DNA of 11,271 bases from JAJPHT01 sp035526585 (lineage in GTDB: Archaea > Thermoplasmatota > SW-10-69-26 > JACQPN01 > JAJPHT01): contig DATLCC010000033.1 in NCBI GenBank assembly GCA_035526585.1, positions 1-11,271 of the forward strand, in the 5' to 3' direction. This document shows positions 1 through 5,437 of this stretch, piece by piece (positions within the stretch are counted from its first letter, which is position 1; the number at the start of each line of letters is the position of its first letter). Under the pieces are notes generated by a model that worked only from the letters and a program-made list of their open reading frames with translations, was not told the origin of the DNA and searched no databases. A program made the position numbers and the translations under genes.

Positions 1-107
<107 letters not shown>

Positions 108-187
108 TGGCGGAGTGAAGCAAGTATCACCATCCATCCGCACGTTTGTGCGAAGAAGGGGATCTTGTCCGCTCCTTGTCCTTGCAT

Positions 188-217
188 CGAAGGCAAGACT
201 TAGCACGTCTTGCTTCG
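188..217. other. Bulged hairpin in the 16S leader
   Basis: GCAAGAC (193-199) pairs with GTCTTGC (207-213) around a 7-nt loop, and CGAA (188-191) pairs with TTCG (214-217) with G192 bulged, giving 11 pairs. It sits between the P4 TATA element and the leader. Transcripts from the upstream promoters would contain it. Confidence 0.6.
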
Positions 218-227
218 CTTGTATTTG
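218..227 (-). promoter_or_regulatory. Proximal 16S TATA-like element (P4)
   Basis: The minus strand reads CAAATACAAG, identical over 10 bases to the TATA-like element at 685-694. With the usual archaeal spacing of about 26 nt, transcription would start near 197, giving a leader of about 90 nt before the 16S. The hairpin at 188-217 would then straddle the start site. Confidence 0.5.
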
Positions 228-242
228 CACGTAGCAACTTGG

Positions 243-297
243 CTCGAATCTCGGCTTCGAGAGGTCACGTTCGTCCGCGGCCGAAGCAGGCGGACGA
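243..297. other. Two adjacent hairpins in the 16S leader
   Basis: CTCGAA (243-248) pairs with TTCGAG (256-261); TCTCG (249-253) with CGAGA (258-262) is a competing alternative. Next to it TCGTCCGC (271-278) pairs with GCGGACGA (290-297), an 8-bp perfect stem with an 11-nt loop. They may contribute to pre-rRNA folding or processing; the 3' flank needed for the 16S processing stem is outside the window. Confidence 0.5.
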
Positions 298-456
298 TCG
301 GGTTTCTCGGAGCTTCACATCATCCAGATGGATGTCGCGTTTGCCACAGCTTGGATCTACGCGTTCACCGCGGCGTCTGCCGCTCGGCGAGTTTTGCGTC
401 CGTGGCGCCGTACGAACCCCGGAGGGTCCGATGGGCTTCCGCCCCAATGCGCATCT

Positions 457-467
457 GGTATTTAGAA
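457..467 (-). promoter_or_regulatory. 16S TATA-like element (P3)
   Basis: The minus strand reads TTCTAAATACC, which shares the AAATAC core with the elements at 218-227 and 685-697. The 22-bp repeat is not recognisably present next to it, so it is supported by the TATA-like sequence alone. Confidence 0.4.
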
Positions 468-474
468 CCTCGCA

Positions 475-565
475 GGCCCCGGTGGGGCCAAGGTCCGTGA
501 TTGCAGCACCGATCTTGTCGGTGTGATCGCGCCTTGCGGCGCACGCATTCCGGACTTCGTCCGGA
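475..565. other. Run of four hairpins in the distal 16S leader
   Basis: Consecutive perfect stems are GGCCCC/GGGGCC (475-480 with 484-489), CACCGA/TCGGTG (507-512 with 518-523), GCGCC/GGCGC (529-533 with 538-542) and TCCGGAC/GTCCGGA (549-555 with 559-565, 3-nt loop). They lie just downstream, in the transcription direction, of the duplicated promoter module. Any transcript from P1 or P2 would fold into this string. Confidence 0.55.
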
Positions 566-680
566 CTTGCGGGATGCCCCCGTACGCGCGGCCCCTATTT
601 CAAGGTTCCGTCGCCGAGGTCCGCGCGCCGCGGCCCGCCCCGAAGGGCGCGCCGCACGCTTGCGGGATGCCCCCGTACGC
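566..680 (-). repeat. 22-bp direct repeat, two copies 93 bp apart, in the rRNA promoter region
   Basis: Positions 566-587 and 659-680 are identical over 22 bp (plus strand begins CTTGCGGGATG and ends CCGTACGC). The following 18 bp are partly conserved (11 of 18), including the TATA-like TATTT in the same register. The copies therefore look like a duplicated core promoter running from TATA to the initiation region, oriented towards the 16S gene. Confidence 0.85.
594..604 (-). promoter_or_regulatory. 16S TATA-like element (P2), inside duplicated module
   Basis: The minus strand reads CTTGAAATAGG. It lies at the same offset from the 566-587 repeat copy as the 685-697 element does from the 659-680 copy, and the TATTT and AGG bases (plus-strand reading) are conserved in register. 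It is therefore the second copy of a TATA plus initiator-region module. The predicted start site would fall within the repeat. Confidence 0.5.
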
Positions 681-684
681 ACAG

Positions 685-697
685 CTTGTATTTGTAG
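685..697 (-). promoter_or_regulatory. Distal 16S TATA-like element (P1), inside duplicated module
   Basis: The minus strand reads CTACAAATACAAG, the best TATA-like match of the four. A start about 25 nt downstream would fall near 665-670, inside the repeat copy at 659-680. Transcripts from here would carry a leader of about 560 nt before the 16S. Confidence 0.5.
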
Positions 698-735
698 GCT
701 TGCGTGGTGGAGAAAGCGCCCGACTGCCACGCGAT

Positions 736-886
736 GGCATGCCGCGCGCGGCGATCCCCACGAGCAAAACGCGCGCGCGTTGACGCGTTCGAACGCGCGC
801 CCACGTGCCCATCTGGGGCGGCGCGCGTGGTGCGGGGTGTTGGAGACCCCGCGCGGCATGCCGCGGCCCGCAGACACGCGCGCGTG
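736..886. repeat. Palindrome-dense GC block upstream of the rRNA promoters
   Basis: Within 151 bp there are five perfect palindromes of 12-14 bp: 741-752, 769-780 (ACGCGCGCGCGT), 784-797 (CGCGTTCGAACGCG), 852-865 (CGCGGCATGCCGCG) and 875-886 (CACGCGCGCGTG). In addition, GGCATGCCGCGCG at 736-748 and its exact reverse complement at 850-862 form a 13-bp inverted repeat enclosing the middle. Two palindromes are alternating purine-pyrimidine tracts with Z-DNA potential. High GC raises the chance background, but this density stands out in the window. Confidence 0.7.
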
Positions 887-924
887 GGGCTTGGGCGCGC
901 TTCTAGAAAGAAGGCCGGCTCGGC

Positions 925-2526
925 TCACGCCTGGACGCCGGTGGCGCTCGCCGCCGCCGTCGTGGGAGAGCTCTCCGAGAGCTGGATGTAGCGCGGGAGG
1001 TCCACGTGCGGGACGTACTTCACGTAGCGGCCCTCGCGCTGCTCCTCGCAAAGGCCCGCCTGCTTGAGCTTGCGCACGTAATAGCTCGTCGTGGGCTGCG
1101 GGAATCCGGAGACCGCGGCGAGCTGCTCCTGCGTGATGCCGGGCTGTGCGACGATCGCCCGGGCGAGCGTCAAAGCGCGCTCGCTCTGGAGGCACGCGAG
1201 CTGGGCTTCCATGCCCTTGTATTTCCCGTGGTTCTCGTAGTAGTTGCGCGTGCGGCCGAGCGCGCGGCTCACGACGAGGTGGTGGCGCTCGAGCTGTCGA
1301 AGGTGATAGACGACGGTGCCCCAGCTCTGCGTGCTCTGGCGGTGCACTTCACGCGCCGAGATGCCCGGGTGCTGGCGGATGATATCATAGATGTGGTTGC
1401 GCACGTCGTTCTCGAGGATGTCGGGCTTGTTGAGGCGCGTGTAGAGCGCCGCGAAGCCGAAGGAGACGTGCTGCCACGCGTAGGCCACGGCGCCCGCGAC
1501 GAGCGCGAGGAGCGCGGCGGCGCCGGCCTTCTGCGCCGGCGTGTCGAGGAACGCGATGCTACCCGTGAGATCGACGCTCTGCACGTCGCCCGTCACGCGG
1601 GCGCCAAAGCTCGACGCGTAGACCGTGGAATCGGAGTCGCTGAGGCCGTCGCCGGGCGCGACGGGGCCGGGCGTGGCGATGAGCGCGCCCGCGGCCGTGA
1701 CGTCGTCGCCGTGCGCGCGGTAGTCCTTGAGGCCGATGCGCATCGCGCCGTCCGCCGAGAGGAACTGCGCGGTGGTCGCCTCGATCGTGGGGGCCGCGCT
1801 GAAGATGCGCGCGCTTTCCCCGTGGAAGGTGCCGGTGACGCTCTCCGCGACCATGACGACCCAGGCCTCTTCGGTCTGGGTGACGGGGCCGGCGGACTGG
1901 ATGCCCTCGACGCCGGAGGCGTAGTCCGTCGTGGCGGAGTCGCCGACGACGTGGAGCGTCGGGCCGTAGAGGAGGAGCGTGGTCTTGCCTGCAAGCGCGG
2001 CGTCCGCGACGCTCGCGGCGAGCTCGTAGGTGCCGAAGGCGTCGAGACAGTACGTGGCGGCGTGGCCGGGCGTGCAGGCATCCTCGACGCTCGTGACGCT
2101 CGCGAGGAGCGCCGCGCCGACGCCGCGGACGTCCGTCGCGCCAAGCGTCGCCGTGCCGAGACCGTCGGAGACGAGGGCGACGATCTGCGCGCCTTCGCCC
2201 GCGGCAAGGGTGAGCGTCGCGGTCTGGTACGAGCCGCGCTCGTCGATGTCGCTCACCTTGTTGGAGATGGACGTCTGCGAGCCGGGCTCCCCGTTGCGGA
2301 CGATCGACGCTCCGATGCGCTGGATGGAGACGCCGGTCGCGTGGAGCTCGAGCACGGGGAGCGCGTCCGGGTCGCTCGCGAGGCCGAGCCCCGCGCTCGT
2401 GACCCGCGCGCCTTCGGGGAGACGCAGCATCGTGGTCTCGAGCTCGCCCTTCGCCGAGGCCGCGCTGGCCAAGGGCGCGAGGAGGGCGACCAGGGTGAGG
2501 AGGACCACGAGTCGGACGGGTCGCAT
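925..2526 (-). CDS. Membrane-anchored double winged-helix transcription regulator with extracellular domain
   Basis: A 533-residue protein with a signal peptide (1-23, cleavage near ASA-AS), a predicted extracellular domain (about 24-330) with one possible disulfide pair (C151 and C160), one TM helix (about 334-350) and a cytoplasmic part carrying two winged-helix domains (about 372-430 and 446-505). The recognition helices read SWGTVVYHLRQLERHHLV and QPTTSYYVRKLKQAG, typical of archaeal MarR/ArsR-type wHTH folds. I infer a one-component regulator that senses outside and binds DNA inside. The ectodomain is not recognised. A TATA element about 31 nt upstream of the ATG fits a leaderless mRNA. 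It diverges from the small secreted protein at 2686, and the rRNA promoters lie downstream on the same strand. The DNA target is unknown. The last 20 residues are low-complexity Ala/Ser/Thr. Confidence 0.88.
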   Translation of the reverse strand: MRPVRLVVLLTLVALLAPLASAASAKGELETTMLRLPEGARVTSAGLGLASDPDALPVLELHATGVSIQRIGASIVRNGEPGSQTSISNKVSDIDERGSYQTATLTLAAGEGAQIVALVSDGLGTATLGATDVRGVGAALLASVTSVEDACTPGHAATYCLDAFGTYELAASVADAALAGKTTLLLYGPTLHVVGDSATTDYASGVEGIQSAGPVTQTEEAWVVMVAESVTGTFHGESARIFSAAPTIEATTAQFLSADGAMRIGLKDYRAHGDDVTAAGALIATPGPVAPGDGLSDSDSTVYASSFGARVTGDVQSVDLTGSIAFLDTPAQKAGAAALLALVAGAVAYAWQHVSFGFAALYTRLNKPDILENDVRNHIYDIIRQHPGISAREVHRQSTQSWGTVVYHLRQLERHHLVVSRALGRTRNYYENHGKYKGMEAQLACLQSERALTLARAIVAQPGITQEQLAAVSGFPQPTTSYYVRKLKQAGLCEEQREGRYVKYVPHVDLPRYIQLSESSPTTAAASATGVQA

Positions 2527-2552
2527 GTCAGCCGAGCTTCCGCCCTGGCTGG

Positions 2553-2562
2553 CTTATAGTTT
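2553..2562 (-). promoter_or_regulatory. TATA box of the membrane regulator
   Basis: The minus strand reads AAACTATAAG, centred about 31 nt upstream of the ATG at 2526. A start about 26 nt downstream of the box falls within about 5 nt of the ATG, so the mRNA is probably leaderless; no Shine-Dalgarno sequence precedes the ATG. Confidence 0.7.
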
Positions 2563-2591
2563 CGCGTCCAAGGTTGTTGTCCAAGGGGCCC

Positions 2592-2619
2592 CGGGCCCAC
2601 ACCCTTCCACGGGCCCACA
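2592..2619. repeat. Duplicated CGGGCCCACA element between divergent promoters
   Basis: CGGGCCCACA occurs at 2592-2601 and again at 2610-2619, an 18-bp period, each copy centred on the palindrome GGGCCC. It lies between the TATA box of the regulator and the start of the divergent small gene, where an operator would be expected. That the regulator binds it is inference. Confidence 0.55.
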
Positions 2620-2638
2620 TACAGGTTACACAACAAGT

Positions 2639-2645
2639 CTTATCT
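2639..2645 (+). promoter_or_regulatory. Possible TATA-like element of the small secreted protein gene
   Basis: CTTATCT lies about 44 nt before the ATG. A start about 26 nt downstream (near 2668) would place the GGAGG ribosome binding site right at the 5' end of the message. The match to a TATA box is weak. Confidence 0.3.
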
Positions 2646-2670
2646 GGACCAGACGGCGCTCCACGATATC

Positions 2671-2675
2671 GGAGG
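2671..2675 (+). promoter_or_regulatory. Shine-Dalgarno sequence of the small secreted protein gene
   Basis: GGAGG with a 10-nt spacer precedes the ATG at 2686 and fixes this start. The divergent regulator appears leaderless, so the two genes of the pair use different initiation modes. Confidence 0.7.
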
Positions 2676-2685
2676 CATTAGACGA

Positions 2686-3012
2686 ATGAACGCGCTCCCC
2701 CGCGCCATCGTTCTCGCTGGCATCATCGCCCTCGCCATCGTTCCGCTGCCCTTCGCGGCCGCGAGCGACTGCGTCGAGCTGGACACGGCGACGTTCGCCA
2801 ACGGCCTGCACGTCATCGCGAACGCCGGACGGCAGCTCGCGCTCGGCTTCCAGAGCGACACGCCCGGCGACGGCATGAGCTTCGTCGTCATCGTCACGCC
2901 CTCCGTCTGCAGCGGCGTGGGCCTGGGCGACGGTCTCGACCTTTCCGGCCTCGCGCCCGAAGACGTCGAGGACGTCCTCGAGCAGACCCCGGTCTACCCG
3001 CTGCTCCCGTGA
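2686..3012 (+). CDS. Small secreted two-cysteine protein, unknown function
   Basis: A 108-residue protein with a clear signal peptide (about 1-26, hydrophobic core 8-20, cleavage near FAAA-SD). The mature part of about 82 residues carries two cysteines (C29 and C75) that could form one disulfide, ends in an acidic stretch (PEDVEDVLEQ) and has no membrane anchor, so it should be released or periplasm-like. The family is not recognised. The start is supported by GGAGG 10 nt upstream. It is divergent from the transmembrane wHTH regulator, 159 bp away. Arrangements of this type often pair a regulator with its target or sensed partner, but that link is inference. GC bias and codon use match the neighbours, which supports it being a real gene. 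Confidence 0.75.
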   Translation: MNALPRAIVLAGIIALAIVPLPFAAASDCVELDTATFANGLHVIANAGRQLALGFQSDTPGDGMSFVVIVTPSVCSGVGLGDGLDLSGLAPEDVEDVLEQTPVYPLLP

Positions 3013-3129
3013 GTCAGCGGATCGCGAGCCTCTCCACGACGAGCGACTCGGTCGCGAGCCGGCCGCGCTGGTACGTCCTCTCTGTTCTGTACAGATAGTC
3101 CCCGCTCACGCTGAGCGTGGCTTCTACGG

Positions 3130-3188
3130 TGCATCCCATCCGTGCCTGACCACGCGGATGCATTGTATGAAGTTTCCTCATTTTTTCT
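3130..3188 (+). terminator. Candidate terminator of the small secreted protein gene
   Basis: TGCATCC (3130-3136) pairs with GGATGCA (3156-3162), with an inner CGTG/CACG stem (3141-3144 with 3151-3154). A T-rich tract with six consecutive T (3181-3186) follows about 20 nt later. Archaeal termination depends mainly on the U-tract. The hairpin is separated from it, so this is a moderate call. Confidence 0.45.
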
Positions 3189-3203
3189 TAATTGCTAGGA
3201 AGG

Positions 3204-3269
3204 TTTCCGGCGCGACCGGTGGGTCAGGTGGGGCCCACCTGACCCGCACCGGATCGCAAGACCCGGAAA
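3204..3269. repeat. Long interrupted inverted repeat with 25-bp perfect core
   Basis: The core GGGTCAGGTGGG (3221-3232) and CCCACCTGACCC (3234-3245) is perfect around a single G. Outside it GCGACCGGT (3212-3220) pairs with ACCGGATCGC (3248-3257) with one bulged A, and TTTCCGG (3204-3210) pairs with CCGGAAA (3263-3269). That makes about 28 pairs in 66 bp. No T-tract follows on either strand, so it does not look like a classical terminator. Confidence 0.85.
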
Positions 3270-3296
3270 ACGCGAGGGGCCAACCCCACAGCCCGG

Positions 3297-3316
3297 CCAG
3301 GTGGCGGGTCACCTGG
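3297..3316. repeat. Second CAGGTG/CACCTG inverted repeat
   Basis: CCAGGTG (3297-3303) and CACCTGG (3310-3316) form a 7-bp inverted repeat with a 6-nt spacer. It shares the CAGGTG core with the large palindrome; the two centres are about 73.5 bp apart, close to seven helical turns. Confidence 0.6.
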
Positions 3317-3332
3317 GCGGGGAGACTTTCAT

Positions 3333-3374
3333 AAAAAAAAAAAGAGAACGGGCCCGCGCCGCTCGGGCGCGGGC
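3333..3374 (-). terminator. Terminator of the surface protein gene
   Basis: On the minus strand GCCCGCGCC (3374-3366) pairs with GGCGCGGGC (3360-3352) around a 5-nt loop, a 9-bp GC stem. A run of eleven T (3343-3333) follows 8 nt later. It starts about 15 nt past the stop codon at 3390. T-tracts are the core archaeal termination signal, and the hairpin makes this resemble an intrinsic terminator. Confidence 0.8.
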
Positions 3375-3389
3375 GGGTCGGCGCCACCC

Positions 3390-5177
3390 TCACGCCTTGC
3401 GGCGCGAGCGCATCGCGAGCGCCACGGCGGCGCCGACGCCGGCGAGCGCGAGGAGCCCGAGCCCGGGCACCTCGCTCGCGGTGTCGCTCTTCGCGGCGGG
3501 GATCCCGCTCGTCTCGTCCGGGTCGTATTCGGGGAGGCCGCCGCCGCTTCCGCTGAAGCTCGCCGCGCGGCTGGTGTCGGGCCCGGCGGCGGGGGCGGTG
3601 GCGTCGAACGATGCCTCCGGTGTCGCGACGCCGCGGCCTTCGGCCATCGGCGCCTGCGATCCGGGTGCGTTCTGCATGGGCGCGGCGGGCGGCGGGGTCG
3701 CGTAGGGCGTGTCGCCCATCGCGACGCCGCCCTTCGCGGCGTACATCATGGGGTAGCCGCAGCTGTCGTCGTCCTCGCAGGGCGCCCAGCGCTGGATCCC
3801 CTTCGGGAGGATGAGGTCGACGCGCTGGATCTCGTCCTTCGTGACGACGAAGGTCTGCGCGCCGGCGAGGTATCCGTCCTTCCAGGCGTTGGCGTTGTAG
3901 TGGCCCGGGCTCACGAGGATCCTGAACGAGCCCGTCTTGTCGGTGATGGCTTCGCCCCAGTCGCCCGTCTCGGCGTTCCACACGTTGACGTGCGCGCCTT
4001 CGACGCCCTTCTTGGCGTCGGGGTCGACGACGTAGCCGACGAGCGCGAGCGTGGGCTTGGGCTTGGGGTCGATCTTGAGGTCCTGGTCGTTGTCGCCGCT
4101 CTGGAGCTTGATCGTCGTGGAGTACGGGAAGTACTGGTCGGGGCGCACGATGGGCTTCGCGATGAGGTCGCTGGAGACGTCCTCGACCGCGAGCGGCTCG
4201 ATGCAGCACTGCCAGAAGTTGACGTCGACCTGCGTCCAGCCGCGCACGGTCTTGATCTCGTAGCGGCCGTCCTTGTCGGTCGTCGCGCTCGCGTAGCGGC
4301 CCCACTCGAGGCTGCGCACGTTGACGTTGGCGCCGGCGATGGGAAGGCCCGTCGCGCCGTCGACGACGCGGCCTGAGAGGATCGCGTCGCGCGGGGGGAC
4401 CTTCATGAGCTTGACGAGCACCTTGACCGTCTCGCCTTCCTTCGATGTGACGGTCTGCGTCTCCTGCGCGAAGCCCTTGGCATACGCGGTGATCTGGTGC
4501 GGGCCGGGGTAGCTCTTGAACGAGAACGCGCCGTCCTTGTCCGTCGTGGTCTCCGCCCAGTCGTCGTAGCTGGGCGGCATGATGGCGATGCGCGAGGGCG
4601 CGGAGCTGTTGGAGACGCCGGAGCCGCTCTCGCTCGTCGTCGCGTTCGTCTCGGGTGCCGGCGCGTCGGAGGCGGGCTCGGTCGTCACCGTCTCGTCGAC
4701 GGGCATCGCGTAGCAGCACGCGTAGCCCAGCGTCACCTGCGCGTCCTCGACAGGGTCGCCGTTCGCATCGACGACGACGCCTTCGATGATGGCGTTCTTC
4801 GGGGGCGGCGTCTTCAGCGTGAACGTCAGGTCGGTGACGTCGTCGTCGACGATGAGCTCGCGGCCGTCCCCCTGGCGCCACTCGTCGTAATAGACGTTGA
4901 TCCAGCCCTTTCCGGCGGCGAGCTTGAGCGTGTAGTGGCCGTCGGCGTCGGTGATGGCGTCGGCGTTCTGGTACGCGCTCCGCTTCGCGTCGGAGGAGTC
5001 CGCGTACGTGTAGCCGTTCACGCGAGCGCCCTCGATCGGGTCGCCCGTGTCGCTCACGACGCGGCCGGAGATTTCGTAGACGTCCGCGTCCTGGCCGGCC
5101 GCCTGCGGCACGATGGTCGCGAAGCCGACGGCGATGAGGAGGACGGGAACGGCGAGGCCGAGCAGGGTGGATCTCAT
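3390..5177 (-). CDS. Secreted multidomain surface protein with carboxypeptidase-regulatory-like repeats and PGF-CTERM-like tail
   Basis: A 595-residue protein with a signal peptide (1-28) and four beta-sandwich repeats of the CarboxypepD_reg/Cna-B-like type (about 33-121, 128-258, 265-370 and 376-457). Each opens with a GxVVD/GRVVS-like strand and carries a TDKDGxYxI-like turn (TDADGHYTL, TDKDGAFSF, TDKDGRYEI, TDKTGSFRI). A Pro/Ala/Gly-rich linker (about 485-568) leads to EVPGLGLLALAG, a hydrophobic stretch and RSRRKA, resembling a PGF-CTERM archaeosortase signal. An Asn/Ser/Thr-rich insert (177-195) in repeat 2 has possible N-glycosylation sites (NAT, NSS). Repeats 2 and 3 each contain adjacent cysteines (C154-C155, C324-C325). 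The likely role is an anchored envelope or adhesive protein with no visible catalytic domain. It has its own TATA box and a strong terminator, so it is probably monocistronic. Confidence 0.88.
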   Translation of the reverse strand: MRSTLLGLAVPVLLIAVGFATIVPQAAGQDADVYEISGRVVSDTGDPIEGARVNGYTYADSSDAKRSAYQNADAITDADGHYTLKLAAGKGWINVYYDEWRQGDGRELIVDDDVTDLTFTLKTPPPKNAIIEGVVVDANGDPVEDAQVTLGYACCYAMPVDETVTTEPASDAPAPETNATTSESGSGVSNSSAPSRIAIMPPSYDDWAETTTDKDGAFSFKSYPGPHQITAYAKGFAQETQTVTSKEGETVKVLVKLMKVPPRDAILSGRVVDGATGLPIAGANVNVRSLEWGRYASATTDKDGRYEIKTVRGWTQVDVNFWQCCIEPLAVEDVSSDLIAKPIVRPDQYFPYSTTIKLQSGDNDQDLKIDPKPKPTLALVGYVVDPDAKKGVEGAHVNVWNAETGDWGEAITDKTGSFRILVSPGHYNANAWKDGYLAGAQTFVVTKDEIQRVDLILPKGIQRWAPCEDDDSCGYPMMYAAKGGVAMGDTPYATPPPAAPMQNAPGSQAPMAEGRGVATPEASFDATAPAAGPDTSRAASFSGSGGGLPEYDPDETSGIPAAKSDTASEVPGLGLLALAGVGAAVALAMRSRRKA

Positions 5178-5251
5178 TCGGACACCAGGATACGAGAACG
5201 CGCCTGGCCGGATACCACGCGCGCTTCTGTTGGGGAAGCCCCGAACGTCCG

Positions 5252-5260
5252 TTTATAAGG
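5252..5260 (-). promoter_or_regulatory. TATA box of the surface protein gene
   Basis: The minus strand reads CCTTATAAA, a strong archaeal TATA box, centred about 79 nt before the ATG at 5177. Transcription would start near 5230, leaving a leader of about 53 nt. Only a weak GGTG resembles a ribosome binding site before the ATG. Confidence 0.75.
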
Positions 5261-5310
5261 CGGCGCCTTTGGTGCCGCCGTCTGGGGGCCCAGGGTCACG
5301 CGCCATGGCT

Positions 5311-5352
5311 GGGGCTAGGGCTAGGACGGGGCTGGGGGAGGGAGACCGGGGG
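5311..5352 (+). other. G-quadruplex-type tract between polB and the surface protein gene
   Basis: The plus strand has six runs of three or more G (5311-5314, 5318-5320, 5328-5331, 5334-5338, 5340-5342, 5348-5352) with loops of 3, 7, 2, 1 and 5 nt. This meets the canonical G3+N1-7 rule. The tract starts about 85 bp past the polB stop, on the strand that is template for polB transcription. It could stall the polymerase there; this is inference. Confidence 0.6.
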
Positions 5353-5437
5353 CGTGGCCCGGGGCGAAAGTCGAACGAGGCGGCGCGAGGCGGCGAGGAC
5401 GACGAACCAGCCTCGAAAGCCTCGTCACGCCTCGGAC

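Larger units (their letters stand above)
108..924 (-). promoter_or_regulatory. 16S rRNA leader and upstream promoter region, no protein gene seen
   Basis: About 820 bp separate the 16S 5' end from the next gene. The open frames here run across rRNA leader sequence in GC-rich DNA and lack protein-like composition, so I call none of them. The segment holds four TATA-like elements facing the 16S gene (near 690, 598, 462 and 222), a 22-bp direct repeat placed just downstream of two of them, at least ten short perfect hairpins between 188 and 565, and a palindrome-dense GC block at 736-886. Multiple tandem promoters before 16S are known in haloarchaea; that this is one is inferred from the sequence layout. 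Confidence 0.75.
3013..3389. other. Convergent intergenic region, no gene seen
   Basis: This 377-bp stretch lies between convergent genes. It contains a terminator candidate for each strand, a long inverted repeat at 3204-3269, a second inverted repeat at 3297-3316, and TCGCGAGCC twice (near 3024 and 3053). No open frame in it looks protein-like. Confidence 0.6.

Noticed and set aside
146..526. Short plus-strand frames in the 16S leader
   Set aside because: They lie antisense to the pre-rRNA leader, lack a ribosome binding site and have no protein-like pattern.
566..680. Two-copy 22-bp repeat as a minimal CRISPR array
   Set aside because: Only two copies, a 71-bp interval that carries promoter-like sequence in register, and no cas genes nearby.
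784..810. Possible tRNA T-arm (GTTCGAAC context)
   Set aside because: No matching acceptor stem, D-arm or anticodon arm at tRNA distance on either strand; it is better described as a 14-bp palindrome.
365..1195. 276-codon minus-strand frame over the rRNA promoter region
   Set aside because: It overlaps the end of the regulator in another frame and runs through rRNA promoter and leader sequence; the product is arginine- and alanine-rich and featureless.
1006..2559. 517-codon plus-strand frame opposite the membrane regulator
   Set aside because: The composition is dominated by Arg, Ala, Gly, Glu and Asp without structure or motifs, while the minus strand encodes a signal peptide, TM helix and two wHTH domains.
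3204..3269. Large inverted repeat as a classical terminator
   Set aside because: No T-tract follows on either strand, and better T-tract terminators for both convergent genes lie outside it.
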